A stretch of 64,000 bases of DNA from Intestinimonas massiliensis (ex Afouda et al. 2020) (GCF_900626285.1 NZ_LR131147.1:2669772-2733771), one strand, 5' to 3'; shown: positions 15,896-24,578, counted from the stretch's first letter. Program-made: numbers and translations. Notes: generated by a model not told the origin, from the letters alone.

Positions 15896-16900
15896 TCAGG
15901 CAATGGGCTCGTAGTCGTCCGGCATGGTCAGCCCCAGCGCCTCGCAGTTGGCGGCGTTGTACATCTTGGTCACGTTGGGGGCGTACTCGATGGGCATGGT
16001 GGAGATGTCCGCCTGGCCGGTGAGGATCTGGGCGGCCATCTGGCCGGTGGTGTAGCCGATGTCGTAGTAGCTGATGGACAGGGTGGCCACGCCGCAGCCG
16101 GAGCAGATGCCGCTCTCACCGGCGATGACGGGCACCCCGGCGGGGATGACCACGTTGGCGATGGTCTCGGTGTTGGCGGCGGCGGTGTTGTCGGTGGGAA
16201 TGTAGATCACGTCAGAGCTGTCACAGGCGGACTGGGCCACGGAGGACAGGTCGTTGACGTCGGTGAAGGCGAACTGCTCGCAGGTGTAGCCCATGTCGGT
16301 GAGGTAGCCCTCAATGGTCTCCACCTGGTACACGGAGTTGGGCTCGCCGGAGCAGTACAGCAGGCCCACGTTCTTGGCATCGGGGAACAGCTCGTGGAGC
16401 ATATCCGCCTGCTGGTCCAGGGGGGCCAGGTCGGAGGTGCCCGAGATGTTGCCGCCCACGGTGCCCGTCCAGTCCTCAATGTTGAGGGCGGTGGCGTAGT
16501 CGGTCACCGAGGTGCCCAGGATGGGGATTTCGGCGGTGGCGGAGGCGGCCGCCTGGAGGGGATAGGTGGCGTTGGCCAGGATCAGGTCCACGCCCTCGGC
16601 CACAAAGCCGTCCATAATGGTGCCGCAGTTGGCGTACTCGCCGCCGGCGTCCTGCTCCTCAAAGGTCACCGCGTCGCCCAGGGCCTCGGTGAGGGCCTCC
16701 TTAAAGCCGCGGGTGGCCTCATCCAGGGCGGGATGGGTCATCTGCTGGCAGATGCCCACGGTATAGGTCTCGCCGCTGGGGGCACTGCTCTCCCCGCCGG
16801 CGGCGGGGCTCTCCGCACTGCCCTGAGTGCCGCCGCAGGCAGCCAGGCTCAGAGCCATCGCGCCGCTCAGCGCAAGAGCGGCCAGCTTGTTCACTTTCAT
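15896..16900 (-). CDS. ABC transporter substrate-binding lipoprotein (ABC_sub_bind/TrpX family)
   Basis: 334 residues from ATG 16900, chosen because GGAGG lies 8 nt upstream; an in-frame TTG at 16915 overlaps that site. A lipoprotein signal MKVNKLAALALSGAMALSLA is followed by the lipobox cysteine in AACGG and a Ser/Gly-rich linker. The mature part is a two-lobe periplasmic-binding fold of the family often annotated as tryptophan/tyrosine binding. The ligand here is not determined by sequence. No T-box precedes it, unlike many trpXYZ operons. Confidence 0.92.
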   Translation of the reverse strand: MKVNKLAALALSGAMALSLAACGGTQGSAESPAAGGESSAPSGETYTVGICQQMTHPALDEATRGFKEALTEALGDAVTFEEQDAGGEYANCGTIMDGFVAEGVDLILANATYPLQAAASATAEIPILGTSVTDYATALNIEDWTGTVGGNISGTSDLAPLDQQADMLHELFPDAKNVGLLYCSGEPNSVYQVETIEGYLTDMGYTCEQFAFTDVNDLSSVAQSACDSSDVIYIPTDNTAAANTETIANVVIPAGVPVIAGESGICSGCGVATLSISYYDIGYTTGQMAAQILTGQADISTMPIEYAPNVTKMYNAANCEALGLTMPDDYEPIA

Positions 16901-16926
16901 TTCCGGTTCCTCCAATTCCTACTGTG

Positions 16927-16950
16927 CTTTAGCTCTTTTAAGGACTAAAG
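16927..16950. promoter_or_regulatory. Palindrome between start site and ribosome site of the ABC operon
   Basis: CTTTAG (16927-16932) and CTAAAG (16945-16950) with inner CTT/AAG, about 18 of 24 bases symmetric. It lies 10-30 nt downstream of the predicted start site, where a repressor operator would sit. The protein is unknown. Confidence 0.4.
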
Positions 16951-16966
16951 CAATATGTTGCGTTTT

Positions 16967-16995
16967 ATTATAGTCACATTCGCACCCGTTGTCAA
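16967..16995 (-). promoter_or_regulatory. Consensus sigma-A promoter of the ABC operon
   Basis: On the minus strand: TTGACA (16995-16990), 17-bp spacer, TATAAT (16972-16967), both boxes perfect. Confidence 0.92.
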
Positions 16996-17122
16996 CGGTG
17001 AACTTCACAGAATCTTAAGAATACCCGTTCCCCTTTCTTTGGGTTTCCGCATAGACTTTTGGGGCAAGTTATGGTAAAATGGCTTGAAATTATGGACACA
17101 ATCCAATCGGAGGCATTTGATT

Positions 17123-17845
17123 TTGAGGACAGATGTATTAGGCGTCGGCTTTGACAATCTGACCCTGGAGGAGGCGGCGGCGGCGGGGGCCGCTCTGGTG
17201 GAGGCCGACGGGTTCCACTACGCCGTGACCCCCAACCCGGAGTTCATCCTGGCCGCCCGGAAGGACCCGGACTTCTCCCGGGTGCTGGGGAAGGCCGACC
17301 TGGTGCTGGCCGACGGGGTAGGCGTGATCCACTCCGCCAGGATCCTGGGCCGACCCCTGAAGGGCCGGGTGCCCGGCATTGAATTTGCCCAGCGGCTCAT
17401 CGCCTGGATGGCCGCCCACGGCAAGCGGCTGTTCCTGCTGGGCGCCAAGCCCGGCGTGGCCGAGCTGGCCGCCGCCAACCTGAAGGACAAGTACCCCGGC
17501 CTCATCGTCTGCGGCACCCACGACGGGTATTTCAAGGAGGACGGACCGGTGGTGGAGGCCATCCGGCAGGCCGCCGCCGACGTGGTGTTCGTGTGCCTTG
17601 GGGCCCCCAAGCAGGAGTTCTGGATGGCCAAGAACGGCCCCGCCTCCGGCGCCCACCTGATGGTGGGGCTGGGCGGCTCCCTGGACGTGTTCGCCGGCGT
17701 GGTGGAGCGGGCCCCGGAGGGATTCCAGAAGCTGGGTATGGAGTGGCTCTACCGGCTGATGAAGGAGCCCAAGCGGATCGGCCGCATGGCCAAGCTGCCC
17801 CTGGTGCTGGTATACGCCCTGGGCAGCCGGATCGGAGGGAAATGA
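17123..17845 (+). CDS. tagA: WecG/TagA/CpsF family glycosyltransferase
   Basis: 240 residues from TTG 17123, chosen because CGGAGG (17108-17113) lies at good distance. GT26 landmarks: VTPNPEFILAARKDP, ADLVLADGVGVIHSARILG, RVPGIEFAQRL, LGAKPGVAELAA and VCLGAPKQEFWM. The family transfers N-acetylmannosamine to undecaprenyl-PP-GlcNAc in wall teichoic acid or related polymers at the inner membrane. No other polymer genes are nearby, so the product is open. A TAGACT-17-TAAAAT promoter candidate precedes it. Stop and the tmk start are one base apart. Confidence 0.9.
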   Translation: MRTDVLGVGFDNLTLEEAAAAGAALVEADGFHYAVTPNPEFILAARKDPDFSRVLGKADLVLADGVGVIHSARILGRPLKGRVPGIEFAQRLIAWMAAHGKRLFLLGAKPGVAELAAANLKDKYPGLIVCGTHDGYFKEDGPVVEAIRQAAADVVFVCLGAPKQEFWMAKNGPASGAHLMVGLGGSLDVFAGVVERAPEGFQKLGMEWLYRLMKEPKRIGRMAKLPLVLVYALGSRIGGK

Positions 17846-17846
17846 G

Positions 17847-18518
17847 ATGGCGGGAAAGCTGATCGTATTGGAGGGCACCGACGGGTCGGGCAAGTCCACC
17901 CAGTTCAGGCTGCTGTGTGACCGGCTGGACCGGGAGGGGATCGCCTTCCAGAAGCTGGTGTTCCCCCAGTACCAGGAGCCCTCTTCCGCCCTGCTGCGGA
18001 TGTACCTGAACGGGGAATTCGGCTCCCACCCCTCCGACGTGAACCCCTACGCCGCCTCCACCTTCTACGCGGTGGACCGGTACGCCTCCTGGAAAAAGGT
18101 GTGGGGGGACTACTACCGGAACGGCGGGCTGGTGCTCTCCGACCGGTACACCACTTCCAACGCCGTCCACCAGGCCTGCAAGCTGCCGGAGGACCAGTGG
18201 GAGGACTTCTTCCGGTGGCTGTTCGACTTTGAGTGCTCCAAGCTGGGGCTCCCCATGCCCGACCGGGTGTTTTACCTGGACATGCCCACCGAACAGGCGG
18301 TGGAGCTGCTCCGCAGCCGGGAGGCCGCCACCCACACCAAGGGGGACATCCACGAGGTGGACACCGGGTATCTGGCCCTGTGCCGCCGCACCGCCCTGCG
18401 GGCGGCGGAGGAGCTGGGCTGGACGCGCATCCCCTGCCTGACGGAGTCCGGCGCGCTCCGGAGTCCGGAGGAGATCCATGAACAGATCTGGGCCATGCTG
18501 ACCCAAACCATAAAATGA
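17847..18518 (+). CDS. tmk: Thymidylate kinase family protein
   Basis: 223 residues. P-loop GTDGSGKST at residues 10-18, the DR(Y/H) motif in LVLSDRYTTSNAVHQ near residue 95, and a lid region with SREAATHTKGDIHEVD. It phosphorylates dTMP to dTDP. It is translationally linked to tagA (one base between stop and start). The central part differs from typical Tmk (longer FPQYQEPSSALLRMYLNGEF insert), so a related deoxynucleoside-monophosphate kinase is possible. Confidence 0.87.
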   Translation: MAGKLIVLEGTDGSGKSTQFRLLCDRLDREGIAFQKLVFPQYQEPSSALLRMYLNGEFGSHPSDVNPYAASTFYAVDRYASWKKVWGDYYRNGGLVLSDRYTTSNAVHQACKLPEDQWEDFFRWLFDFECSKLGLPMPDRVFYLDMPTEQAVELLRSREAATHTKGDIHEVDTGYLALCRRTALRAAEELGWTRIPCLTESGALRSPEEIHEQIWAMLTQTIK

Positions 18519-18539
18519 GAAATGAAAGGTGCTGTTACA

Positions 18540-19085
18540 ATGGTAGCGATTTTACTGGGAACCGGTTTTGAAGAGGCTGAGGCCATCGTACCCGCCGACC
18601 TGCTCCGCCGGGCGGGTGTGGAAGTGGCTCTGGTAGGCATTGCCGGCCGCCAGGTGGTGAGCAGCCACAAGGTCACCGTCACCGCCGACCTGACTCTGGA
18701 CGAGCTGGACCGGGACCAGGTGGACATGCTCATGCTCCCCGGCGGACTGGGCGGCGTGGAGGCCATCAGCTCCGACGTCCGGGCTCAGGCCCTGATCCAG
18801 TACTGCTATGACCACGGCCGCTGGCTGGCCGCCATCTGCGCCGCCCCCACCATCCTGGCCAACCTGGGCATGCTGGACCGGCGCAACGCCGTGTGCTACC
18901 CCGGCATGGAGGACCTGATGGGCTCCGCCGTGGTGCAGAAGGGCACCCCCGTGGTGGTGGACGGCCACATCGTCACCGGAGAGGCCGCCGGCTCCGCCTA
19001 TCCCTTCGGCCTGAAGCTGGTGGAGATCCTGAAGGGCGCGGAAGCCGCCGCCCAGGTGAAGGATGCCGTCCACTATCACGGCTGA
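18540..19085 (+). CDS. DJ-1/PfpI family protein
   Basis: 181 residues from ATG 18540 (AAAGGTG upstream); an in-frame ATG at 18522 has no ribosome site. The nucleophile elbow AAICAAPTILANLG holds the conserved cysteine near residue 100 and GFEEAEAIVPADLLRRAGVE is the family start. Members act as glyoxalases, deglycases or chaperones against carbonyl damage; which one cannot be told. It overlaps the next gene by 23 bp. Confidence 0.9.
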   Translation: MVAILLGTGFEEAEAIVPADLLRRAGVEVALVGIAGRQVVSSHKVTVTADLTLDELDRDQVDMLMLPGGLGGVEAISSDVRAQALIQYCYDHGRWLAAICAAPTILANLGMLDRRNAVCYPGMEDLMGSAVVQKGTPVVVDGHIVTGEAAGSAYPFGLKLVEILKGAEAAAQVKDAVHYHG

Positions 19086-19665
19086 GAAGGCCGCATTGCG
19101 GGCCCGGATCCGGGCCGTACTGAAGTCCCTCTCCCCGGAACAGCGGCGGGAGAGCGACCGGGCTCTGCTGGACCGGTTTCTGGCCCTGCCCCAGGTGAAG
19201 GCGGCCTCCACCCTGCTGCTCTACCACGGCATGGGGACCGAGCCGGACACGTCCCGGCTGCTGGAGCCCCTGTGGGAGGCCGGCAAGCGGGTGGCGCTGC
19301 CCCGGTGCCTGCCGGGGAACCAGATGGAGGCCCGGCTCGTCCAAAAGGATACGGTGCTCATCCCCCACCCCTGGGGGATGCTGGAGCCTGGAACGGACTG
19401 CCCCCTGGCAGGTCCGGCGGATATCGGTCTGGTGCTGGTGCCCGGCCTGGCCTTTGACCGCTCCGGCGGCCGGCTGGGCCAGGGCGGCGGCTTTTACGAC
19501 CGGTGGCTGGCCGGATTTTCCGGCCTCACCGTGGCCCTGTGCCGGGAGGTGACCCTGCTGGACCGTGTGCCCCGGGAGGGGCACGACCGGCCGGTGGACC
19601 TGGTGGTCACCGAGGGGGCCGTCTACGGCCTGTCCCCCGCCGGGGACGGGGAAAGCGGGGCGTGA
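19063..19665 (+). CDS. 5-formyltetrahydrofolate cyclo-ligase
   Basis: 200 residues. It converts 5-formyl-THF to 5,10-methenyl-THF with ATP. Landmarks: KAALRARIRAVLKSLSPEQR at the N-terminus and the ATP/folate loop GRLGQGGGFYDRWLAG near residue 145. The start lies within the 3' end of the DJ-1 gene (23-bp overlap), so it is translationally coupled. A GC hairpin (AGCGGGGC/GCCCCGCT) follows the stop. Confidence 0.93.
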   Translation: MPSTITAEKAALRARIRAVLKSLSPEQRRESDRALLDRFLALPQVKAASTLLLYHGMGTEPDTSRLLEPLWEAGKRVALPRCLPGNQMEARLVQKDTVLIPHPWGMLEPGTDCPLAGPADIGLVLVPGLAFDRSGGRLGQGGGFYDRWLAGFSGLTVALCREVTLLDRVPREGHDRPVDLVVTEGAVYGLSPAGDGESGA

Positions 19666-19698
19666 AGCCCCGCTCTCCTCTGGGTTACGTAGCGCCGC

Positions 19699-19848
19699 TC
19701 AGCAGCAGCTGTCGCCGCAGCCGCAGGAATTGCCGCAGCCGCAGGAGTTGCCGCTGGTGCTGCCTCCGCAGCAGCAGCAGATGATGATGAGGATCAGGAT
19801 GATCCACAGGCAGCTGTTGCCGCCAAACCCGTTATTGCCGAAACACAT
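19699..19848 (-). CDS. Small Cys-rich membrane peptide, 49 residues
   Basis: On the minus strand, ATG 19848 is preceded by AGGTGAG at good spacing. The product begins MCFGNNGFGGNSC, has a hydrophobic core LWIILILIII, then CCCC and a tail built from repeats of G-N-S-C-G-C-G ending DSCC. It holds thirteen cysteines. It recalls the tiny Gly-rich YjcZ-type sporulation peptides of bacilli in layout (short Gly-rich start plus one helix) but not in the Cys tail. Possible roles: spore-coat or membrane peptide, or metal binding. It lies in the gap between two plus-strand genes. Confidence 0.68.
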   Translation of the reverse strand: MCFGNNGFGGNSCLWIILILIIICCCCGGSTSGNSCGCGNSCGCGDSCC

Positions 19849-19946
19849 TTGCTTCTCACCTCACTTGCTTTGACTGACCTATCTTATGCGTGAGGGGCGG
19901 ATGTGGTTCCAGACGCACCATCGTTTTTCTGTTAGGAGTTGAATCC

Positions 19947-21134
19947 ATGTCTCAGGAAGATTACCGCGAGAACGAGCGTTATGAGCGCCATGCCCACAGC
20001 AGCCACGGCGGAAAGCGGGTGGCGCCCTCCTCCCACTCGGAGCGCCGTCCCGCTCCCCGCCGGAAAAGGCGCCGCAGAATGGGCACGTGGGGCCTGCTGA
20101 TCTATATTCTGTTCGTGCTGGGGGCCTCCGCCCTGCTGGCCGGCGTGGGCTGGATGTGGGCCAACGACGTACTGGCCCTCAACAAGGCCGAGCACACCGC
20201 CGCGGTGGAGATCGACGAAGGGGACACGGTGGACACCGTGGCCGACAAGCTGAAGGAGCAGGGGCTCATTGAGTACAAATCCGTATTCAAGCTGTTCTGC
20301 TCCCTCACCCACGTCTCCGGCAAGGCCGGCGAGGAGGACGCCAAGATCACCCCCGGCACCTACGAGCTGAGCACCGATATGGACTACCGGGCCCTGATCT
20401 CCAACATGGGCTCCGGCTCCTCCAACCGGATGACCACCAGCGTCACCATCCCCGAGGGCATGACCGAGGCCCAGATCTTCCAGTTGCTGGAGGAGAAGGG
20501 CGTGTGCACCGTGGAGCAGCTGGAGGACACCGCCGCCAACTACGACTTCAACTTCTCCTTCCTCAAGGGGGTCCAGGCCCTGGGCGATCCCAAGCGGCTG
20601 GAGGGCTACCTGTTCCCCGACACCTACGAGTTCTATATGGGCGACGACCCGGTGAACGTGCTCAACAAGATGATCCTCCGGTTCGACGAGGTCTTTACCG
20701 ATGAGATGCGCGCCGACATCCAGGAGGCGGGCTACACCATCAACCAGGCGGTCATCATCGCCTCCATGATCGAAAAGGAGACCGACGGCACCGACCAGGG
20801 CAAGATCGCCTCGGTCATCTACAACCGTCTGGAGCGGCCCACCAGCGAGACGGCGGGCTATCTGAACATCGACGCCACCATCCTGTACGCCACCGGCGGC
20901 ACCGAGGTGGACGTCAACGCCGACACCCCCTACAACACCCGCACCCACACCGGTCTGCCTCCCACGGCCATCGCCAACCCGGGCACCGACGCCCTGAAGG
21001 CGGCGGTGTACCCCGATTCCACCAAGTACTACTACTACGCGCTGGGTGACGACGGCAAGCACTCCTTCTTCGCCACCTACCGGGAGCAGCAGAACTTCGT
21101 CGCCACCCAGGAGCTGTACAAGAATGACAAATAA
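19947..21134 (+). CDS. mltG: Endolytic transglycosylase MltG
   Basis: 395 residues from ATG 19947 (TTAGGAG upstream). Basic cytoplasmic tail, one membrane helix (GLLIYILFVLGASALLAGVG, residues about 50-70), a LysM-like domain, then the YceG domain: EGYLFPDTYEF and the catalytic Glu in IIASMIEKE, plus GLPPTAIANPG. It cuts nascent peptidoglycan glycan strands at the membrane and sets their length. It overlaps the U32 gene by 11 bp, an order also seen in Bacillus (yrrL before yrrN/yrrO). Confidence 0.95.
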   Translation: MSQEDYRENERYERHAHSSHGGKRVAPSSHSERRPAPRRKRRRRMGTWGLLIYILFVLGASALLAGVGWMWANDVLALNKAEHTAAVEIDEGDTVDTVADKLKEQGLIEYKSVFKLFCSLTHVSGKAGEEDAKITPGTYELSTDMDYRALISNMGSGSSNRMTTSVTIPEGMTEAQIFQLLEEKGVCTVEQLEDTAANYDFNFSFLKGVQALGDPKRLEGYLFPDTYEFYMGDDPVNVLNKMILRFDEVFTDEMRADIQEAGYTINQAVIIASMIEKETDGTDQGKIASVIYNRLERPTSETAGYLNIDATILYATGGTEVDVNADTPYNTRTHTGLPPTAIANPGTDALKAAVYPDSTKYYYYALGDDGKHSFFATYREQQNFVATQELYKNDK

Positions 21135-22338
21135 GATCGAACTGCTCTCCCCTGCCGGGGATATGGAGCGGCTGAAAATGTCCCTGGCCTACGGGGCGGA
21201 CGCGGTGTACCTGGCGGGCACCGATTTCGGTATGCGGGCCTTCGCCGGCAACTTCACCCCCGACGAGATGCGCCGGGCCGTGGACCTCTGCCACAGCCGT
21301 GGGGTGTCCATCCACGTGACCTGCAACACCATGCCCCGCAACGATGAGATCGCCCGTCTGCCCGAGTGGCTGGAGTACCTCCAGGACCTGGGGGTGGACG
21401 CGGTGATCCTGGCCGACGTGGGGGTGCTCTCCCTGCTGAAGCGGTACGCCCCCCGGGTGAAGGCCCACATCTCCACCCAGGCCAGCATCTCCAACTACCA
21501 GACCGCCGCGGCCTGGTACGACCTGGGGGCCAGCCGGGTGATCCTGGCCCGGGAGCTGTCCCTGGAGGAGGTGGCTGAGATCCGGGCCAAGACCCCCAAA
21601 GAGCTGGAGATCGAGGCCTTTGCCCACGGGGCCATGTGCGTCAGCTACTCCGGCCGGTGCCTGCTGAGCAACTATATGACCGGCCGGGACGCCAACCGGG
21701 GCGCCTGCGCCCAGCCCTGCCGGTACAAGTACGCCCTGGTGGAGGAGAAGCGCCCCGGGGAGTACTTCCCCATCGGCGAGGACGAGGGCGGCGCCTATAT
21801 CATGAACTCCCGGGACATGTGCATGATCGACCACATCCCCGAGCTGATGGCGGCGGGGCTCTCCTCCCTGAAGATCGAGGGGCGGGCCAAGAGCGCCTAC
21901 TATGCCGCCGTGGTCACCGCCGCCTACCGCCACGCCATTGACGCGGCGGCGGAGGGGAAGCCCATGGACCCGGTGTGGCGGGACGAGGTGGAGAAGGTGA
22001 GCCACCGGCCCTACTCCACCGGCTTCTGGTTCGGCCAGCCGGGCCAGTACACCGGGGACGCCCGGTACATCCGGGAGTGGCAGGTGGTGGCGGTGGTCAC
22101 CGCCTGCGACGCCGCCGGCAACGCCACCCTCTCCCTGCGGAACAAGTTCTCCGTGGGGGACGAGCTGGAGCTGGTGGGCCCCGACGTGGCCGCCACTCCC
22201 TTCACGGCGGGGGAGATGACCGACGCCGACGGCTTTGCCATCACCCAGCCGAAAAATCCCCAGATGGTGTTCCACATGAAGCTGCCCAAGCCGGTGCCCC
22301 CCCTGTCCATTCTCCGGGCCTGCCGGGAAAATTCCTGA
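21124..22338 (+). CDS. U32 family peptidase, probable tRNA-hydroxylation protein (TrhP type)
   Basis: 404 residues from ATG 21124, inside the mltG end. It begins MTNKIELLSPAGDMERLKMS; the U32 signature is EAFAHGAMCVSYSGRCLLSN, followed by CAQPCRYKY. Members called TrhP make 5-hydroxyuridine in tRNA using prephenate-derived chemistry, and in Bacillus they follow mltG as here. Proteolysis is doubtful for the family. Both cysteine sets (C-x8-C and C-x3-C) are intact, consistent with an Fe-S cluster. Confidence 0.88.
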   Translation: MTNKIELLSPAGDMERLKMSLAYGADAVYLAGTDFGMRAFAGNFTPDEMRRAVDLCHSRGVSIHVTCNTMPRNDEIARLPEWLEYLQDLGVDAVILADVGVLSLLKRYAPRVKAHISTQASISNYQTAAAWYDLGASRVILARELSLEEVAEIRAKTPKELEIEAFAHGAMCVSYSGRCLLSNYMTGRDANRGACAQPCRYKYALVEEKRPGEYFPIGEDEGGAYIMNSRDMCMIDHIPELMAAGLSSLKIEGRAKSAYYAAVVTAAYRHAIDAAAEGKPMDPVWRDEVEKVSHRPYSTGFWFGQPGQYTGDARYIREWQVVAVVTACDAAGNATLSLRNKFSVGDELELVGPDVAATPFTAGEMTDADGFAITQPKNPQMVFHMKLPKPVPPLSILRACRENS

Positions 22339-22341
22339 AAG

Positions 22342-22374
22342 AAAAAGTCCAGGCAACTTTGCCTGGACTTTTTT
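22342..22374 (+). terminator. Terminator after the U32 gene
   Basis: AAAAGTCCAGGC and complement, 6-nt loop, ending in a T-run. Confidence 0.9.
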
Positions 22375-22425
22375 GTGACCTGAGGGCGGGTCCAATCGTT
22401 ATATGGCTGAAAGGAGGGCAGGCCC

Positions 22426-22911
22426 ATGGATGAAGCACAGAAGCGGCGGTTTGAAGCAAGCTATGACGCCTACGGCGCCATGGTCTACCGCCTGGCCATG
22501 GTATACCTGGGCCGGACCGCCGACGCGGAGGATGTGACCCAGGAGGTCTTTTGCCGCCTGCTGCGGCGGACCCCGGCTTTTCTGGACGGGGAACACGAGA
22601 AGCGGTGGCTGCTCCAGGTGACGGCCAACCTTTGCAGGGACCAGCTGAAAGGGTTCTGGCGGAAGCGGGCGGCAGCTCTGGAGGCGGACATTCCGGCGGC
22701 CCGCCCGGAGGACCGGGGGGTATGGGAGGCCGTTCTGGCCCTGCCGGAGACCTACAAGGGTCCCATCCACCTCCACTACTACGAGGGGTACTCGGTGGCG
22801 GAGATCGCGGAGATCCTGGGCCTGTCCCCCTCGGCGGTAAAGATGCGGCTGAAGCGGGGCCGGGAGCAGCTGAAGCTGGAACTGGAGCTTGGAACGGAGG
22901 GATCGGTATGA
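22426..22911 (+). CDS. ECF-type RNA polymerase sigma factor
   Basis: 161 residues. Region 2 includes VYLGRTADAEDVTQEVFCRL (residues 26-45) and region 4 IAEILGLSPSAVKMRLKRGR (residues 127-146). AAAGGAGGG precedes the start. Its stop overlaps the start of the membrane gene (ATGA), so the two are produced together. A second sigma/partner pair lies at 34940-36992 with the same layout and the same DAEDVTQEVF stretch. Confidence 0.93.
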   Translation: MDEAQKRRFEASYDAYGAMVYRLAMVYLGRTADAEDVTQEVFCRLLRRTPAFLDGEHEKRWLLQVTANLCRDQLKGFWRKRAAALEADIPAARPEDRGVWEAVLALPETYKGPIHLHYYEGYSVAEIAEILGLSPSAVKMRLKRGREQLKLELELGTEGSV

Positions 22912-24323
22912 ATCTGGACGAATACAAAGGCGCGCTGGACCAGATGGTTCCCGCTTCTGATCTGAAGGACCGCATCCGGGACGCCCTGGACGCCCCCGCC
23001 CCTGTCCCCCGTCCCCGGCGGCGGCGGGCGGGCCTCACCGCCCTGGCGGCAGCCGCAGCGGTGGCCTGCACCTTCCTGGTGGCCATGGCGGCCAGTCCCC
23101 AGCTGCGGACGGCAGTGCTCACCTTCCTCCGGCTGGAGGATACCGAGCAGGTGCCCGCCCCCACGGGAGAACGGCCGGAGCAGCCGGAGCTGACCCAGAA
23201 TACCATCGGCCAACAGGTGGAGGCGCAGTACATCCGCCTGCCTGACGCCGGGTCGGGGTGCGACTACAGCAACAATACCCTGTTCCAGGCGGACCGGGCG
23301 GAGGACGGCTCCATTCTGGACGTTCACTACTGGGGCATCGACGGAAATACCCTGGTGGCCCTGAATACCAGCACCACCAATTTTACCGCCGTCTGGGACG
23401 GGGTGACCTACACGGACACGGTCTACTGGTGCGAGTATGAGGGGGAGATCTCCTGCTATAACAACGGCACCGCCGGCATGGCCCTGGACTACGACTGCTA
23501 TGTCTCCGCTCTGGACGGCCGCACCGACGCGGTGCTCCTCACCCTGAGCCAGGGCAGCCAAGTGGACTACCGGGAATACCCGGTGCTGCTGGACCTGGCC
23601 ACGGGGGAGGTCACCGACCTGCTGGGCGGTACCGGCTGGGAGGGGGCCGCACCCCTCACCGAGGTACAGTGGACGGACGATCTGTCCGCCGCCATCCTCT
23701 CCAGCGACCGGATGGGCTGGTTCTACTGCGACCGGGAGGACAAAACCACTGTCAGTCTCAATGCGCTCACCGGCCTGGAGGTATCCAGCGCCTGCTTCGC
23801 CGACGACAGCACCCTGATCCTGCTGACCCGCTCCGGCCCTGACGGGGACTGCTGTGACATCTGGACCTGGCTGCCGGACAGCGGAGCGCTGAAGTGCACC
23901 TTCTCTCAGCTGCCGGTCTATCAGCCCCGGGTGGAGCAGTCCTACGGCTTCCAGTTCTTCTTCGGCGGCGGACGGGGCATTTACGTGGCGGAGGACGGCT
24001 CGGTGTCCATCCTGGACCTGATCACCGGGGAAACCACTGCCGTGGAGGGCTTCTCCCTGTCTCAGACCGACGGCACGCTGCTCCCCAATCCCACCGGCAC
24101 CAAGGTCCTGTTTGCCAGCTACGACAATCAGACCAGCGGGCTGGGCATCTCCAGTCTGGGGGTGATGGACCTGGAACAGGGCACCTTCACCCTGCTGGAC
24201 CGGGAGAATTATGACAGCATCTATGAGGGGGTGCTGGGCTGGTTCGACGAGGACCGCATCGCCATCACCGCCCACGGTACCGACGATTACAATCAGGCCT
24301 GTCTCTACCTCTACCGGTTCTGA
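22908..24323 (+). CDS. Membrane-anchored partner of the ECF sigma factor (putative anti-sigma/sensor)
   Basis: 471 residues from ATG 22908, overlapping the sigma stop. A short cytoplasmic N-terminus (MNLDEYKGALDQMVPASDLK), basic PRPRRRRAG, one membrane helix at about residues 43-62, then a large external part rich in beta strands with repeated blade-like units (for example VSILDLITGETTAV), suggesting a beta-propeller. By position it is the likely anti-sigma factor or signal receptor. No zinc-binding ZAS motif is seen, so the anti-sigma role is inference. Confidence 0.72.
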   Translation: MNLDEYKGALDQMVPASDLKDRIRDALDAPAPVPRPRRRRAGLTALAAAAAVACTFLVAMAASPQLRTAVLTFLRLEDTEQVPAPTGERPEQPELTQNTIGQQVEAQYIRLPDAGSGCDYSNNTLFQADRAEDGSILDVHYWGIDGNTLVALNTSTTNFTAVWDGVTYTDTVYWCEYEGEISCYNNGTAGMALDYDCYVSALDGRTDAVLLTLSQGSQVDYREYPVLLDLATGEVTDLLGGTGWEGAAPLTEVQWTDDLSAAILSSDRMGWFYCDREDKTTVSLNALTGLEVSSACFADDSTLILLTRSGPDGDCCDIWTWLPDSGALKCTFSQLPVYQPRVEQSYGFQFFFGGGRGIYVAEDGSVSILDLITGETTAVEGFSLSQTDGTLLPNPTGTKVLFASYDNQTSGLGISSLGVMDLEQGTFTLLDRENYDSIYEGVLGWFDEDRIAITAHGTDDYNQACLYLYRF

Positions 24324-24329
24324 CCGGCC

Positions 24330-24368
24330 TCCGGCCCTCCCCAGGCTGGGGAGGGCCGGAACTTTTTT
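24330..24368 (+). terminator. Terminator after the sigma pair
   Basis: TCCGGCCCTCCCC and complement, followed by TTTTTT. Confidence 0.9.
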
Positions 24369-24498
24369 CAATATTTCGTATTCGTATTAAATTGTCGTTA
24401 CTCTCACGACAAGGAAAAAATGGTTGCCGAATATCCCATGGTTTAAAGCAAACCGCTTGCTTCCTCTTTATTTTATTAAAGTTATATTTTTAACTTAT

Positions 24499-24516
24499 TT
24501 GTTTTAAAAATAACAA
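24499..24516. promoter_or_regulatory. Candidate Rex operator upstream of the alcohol dehydrogenase
   Basis: TTGTTTTAAAAATAACAA, an 18-bp near-palindrome close to the clostridial Rex site TTGTTAA-N4-TTAACAA (11 of 14 specified bases). It lies 33 bp upstream of the -35 box. Rex responds to the NADH/NAD+ ratio, which would suit an alcohol dehydrogenase. The surrounding 24369-24549 is AT-rich and holds no gene. Confidence 0.45.
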
Positions 24517-24549
24517 TAATTCGTTAAAAAATAAACTTTTTAAAACTTG

Positions 24550-24578
24550 TTGACTTCCTTTTCCAGGCAGGCTATACT
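24550..24578 (+). promoter_or_regulatory. Sigma-A promoter of the alcohol dehydrogenase gene
   Basis: TTGACT, 17-bp spacer, TATACT; about 50-nt leader with AAGGAGG before the start. Confidence 0.88.

Noticed and set aside
16900..16980. T-box leader before the ABC operon
   Set aside because: The predicted leader is only about 60 nt and has no AGGGTGG motif.
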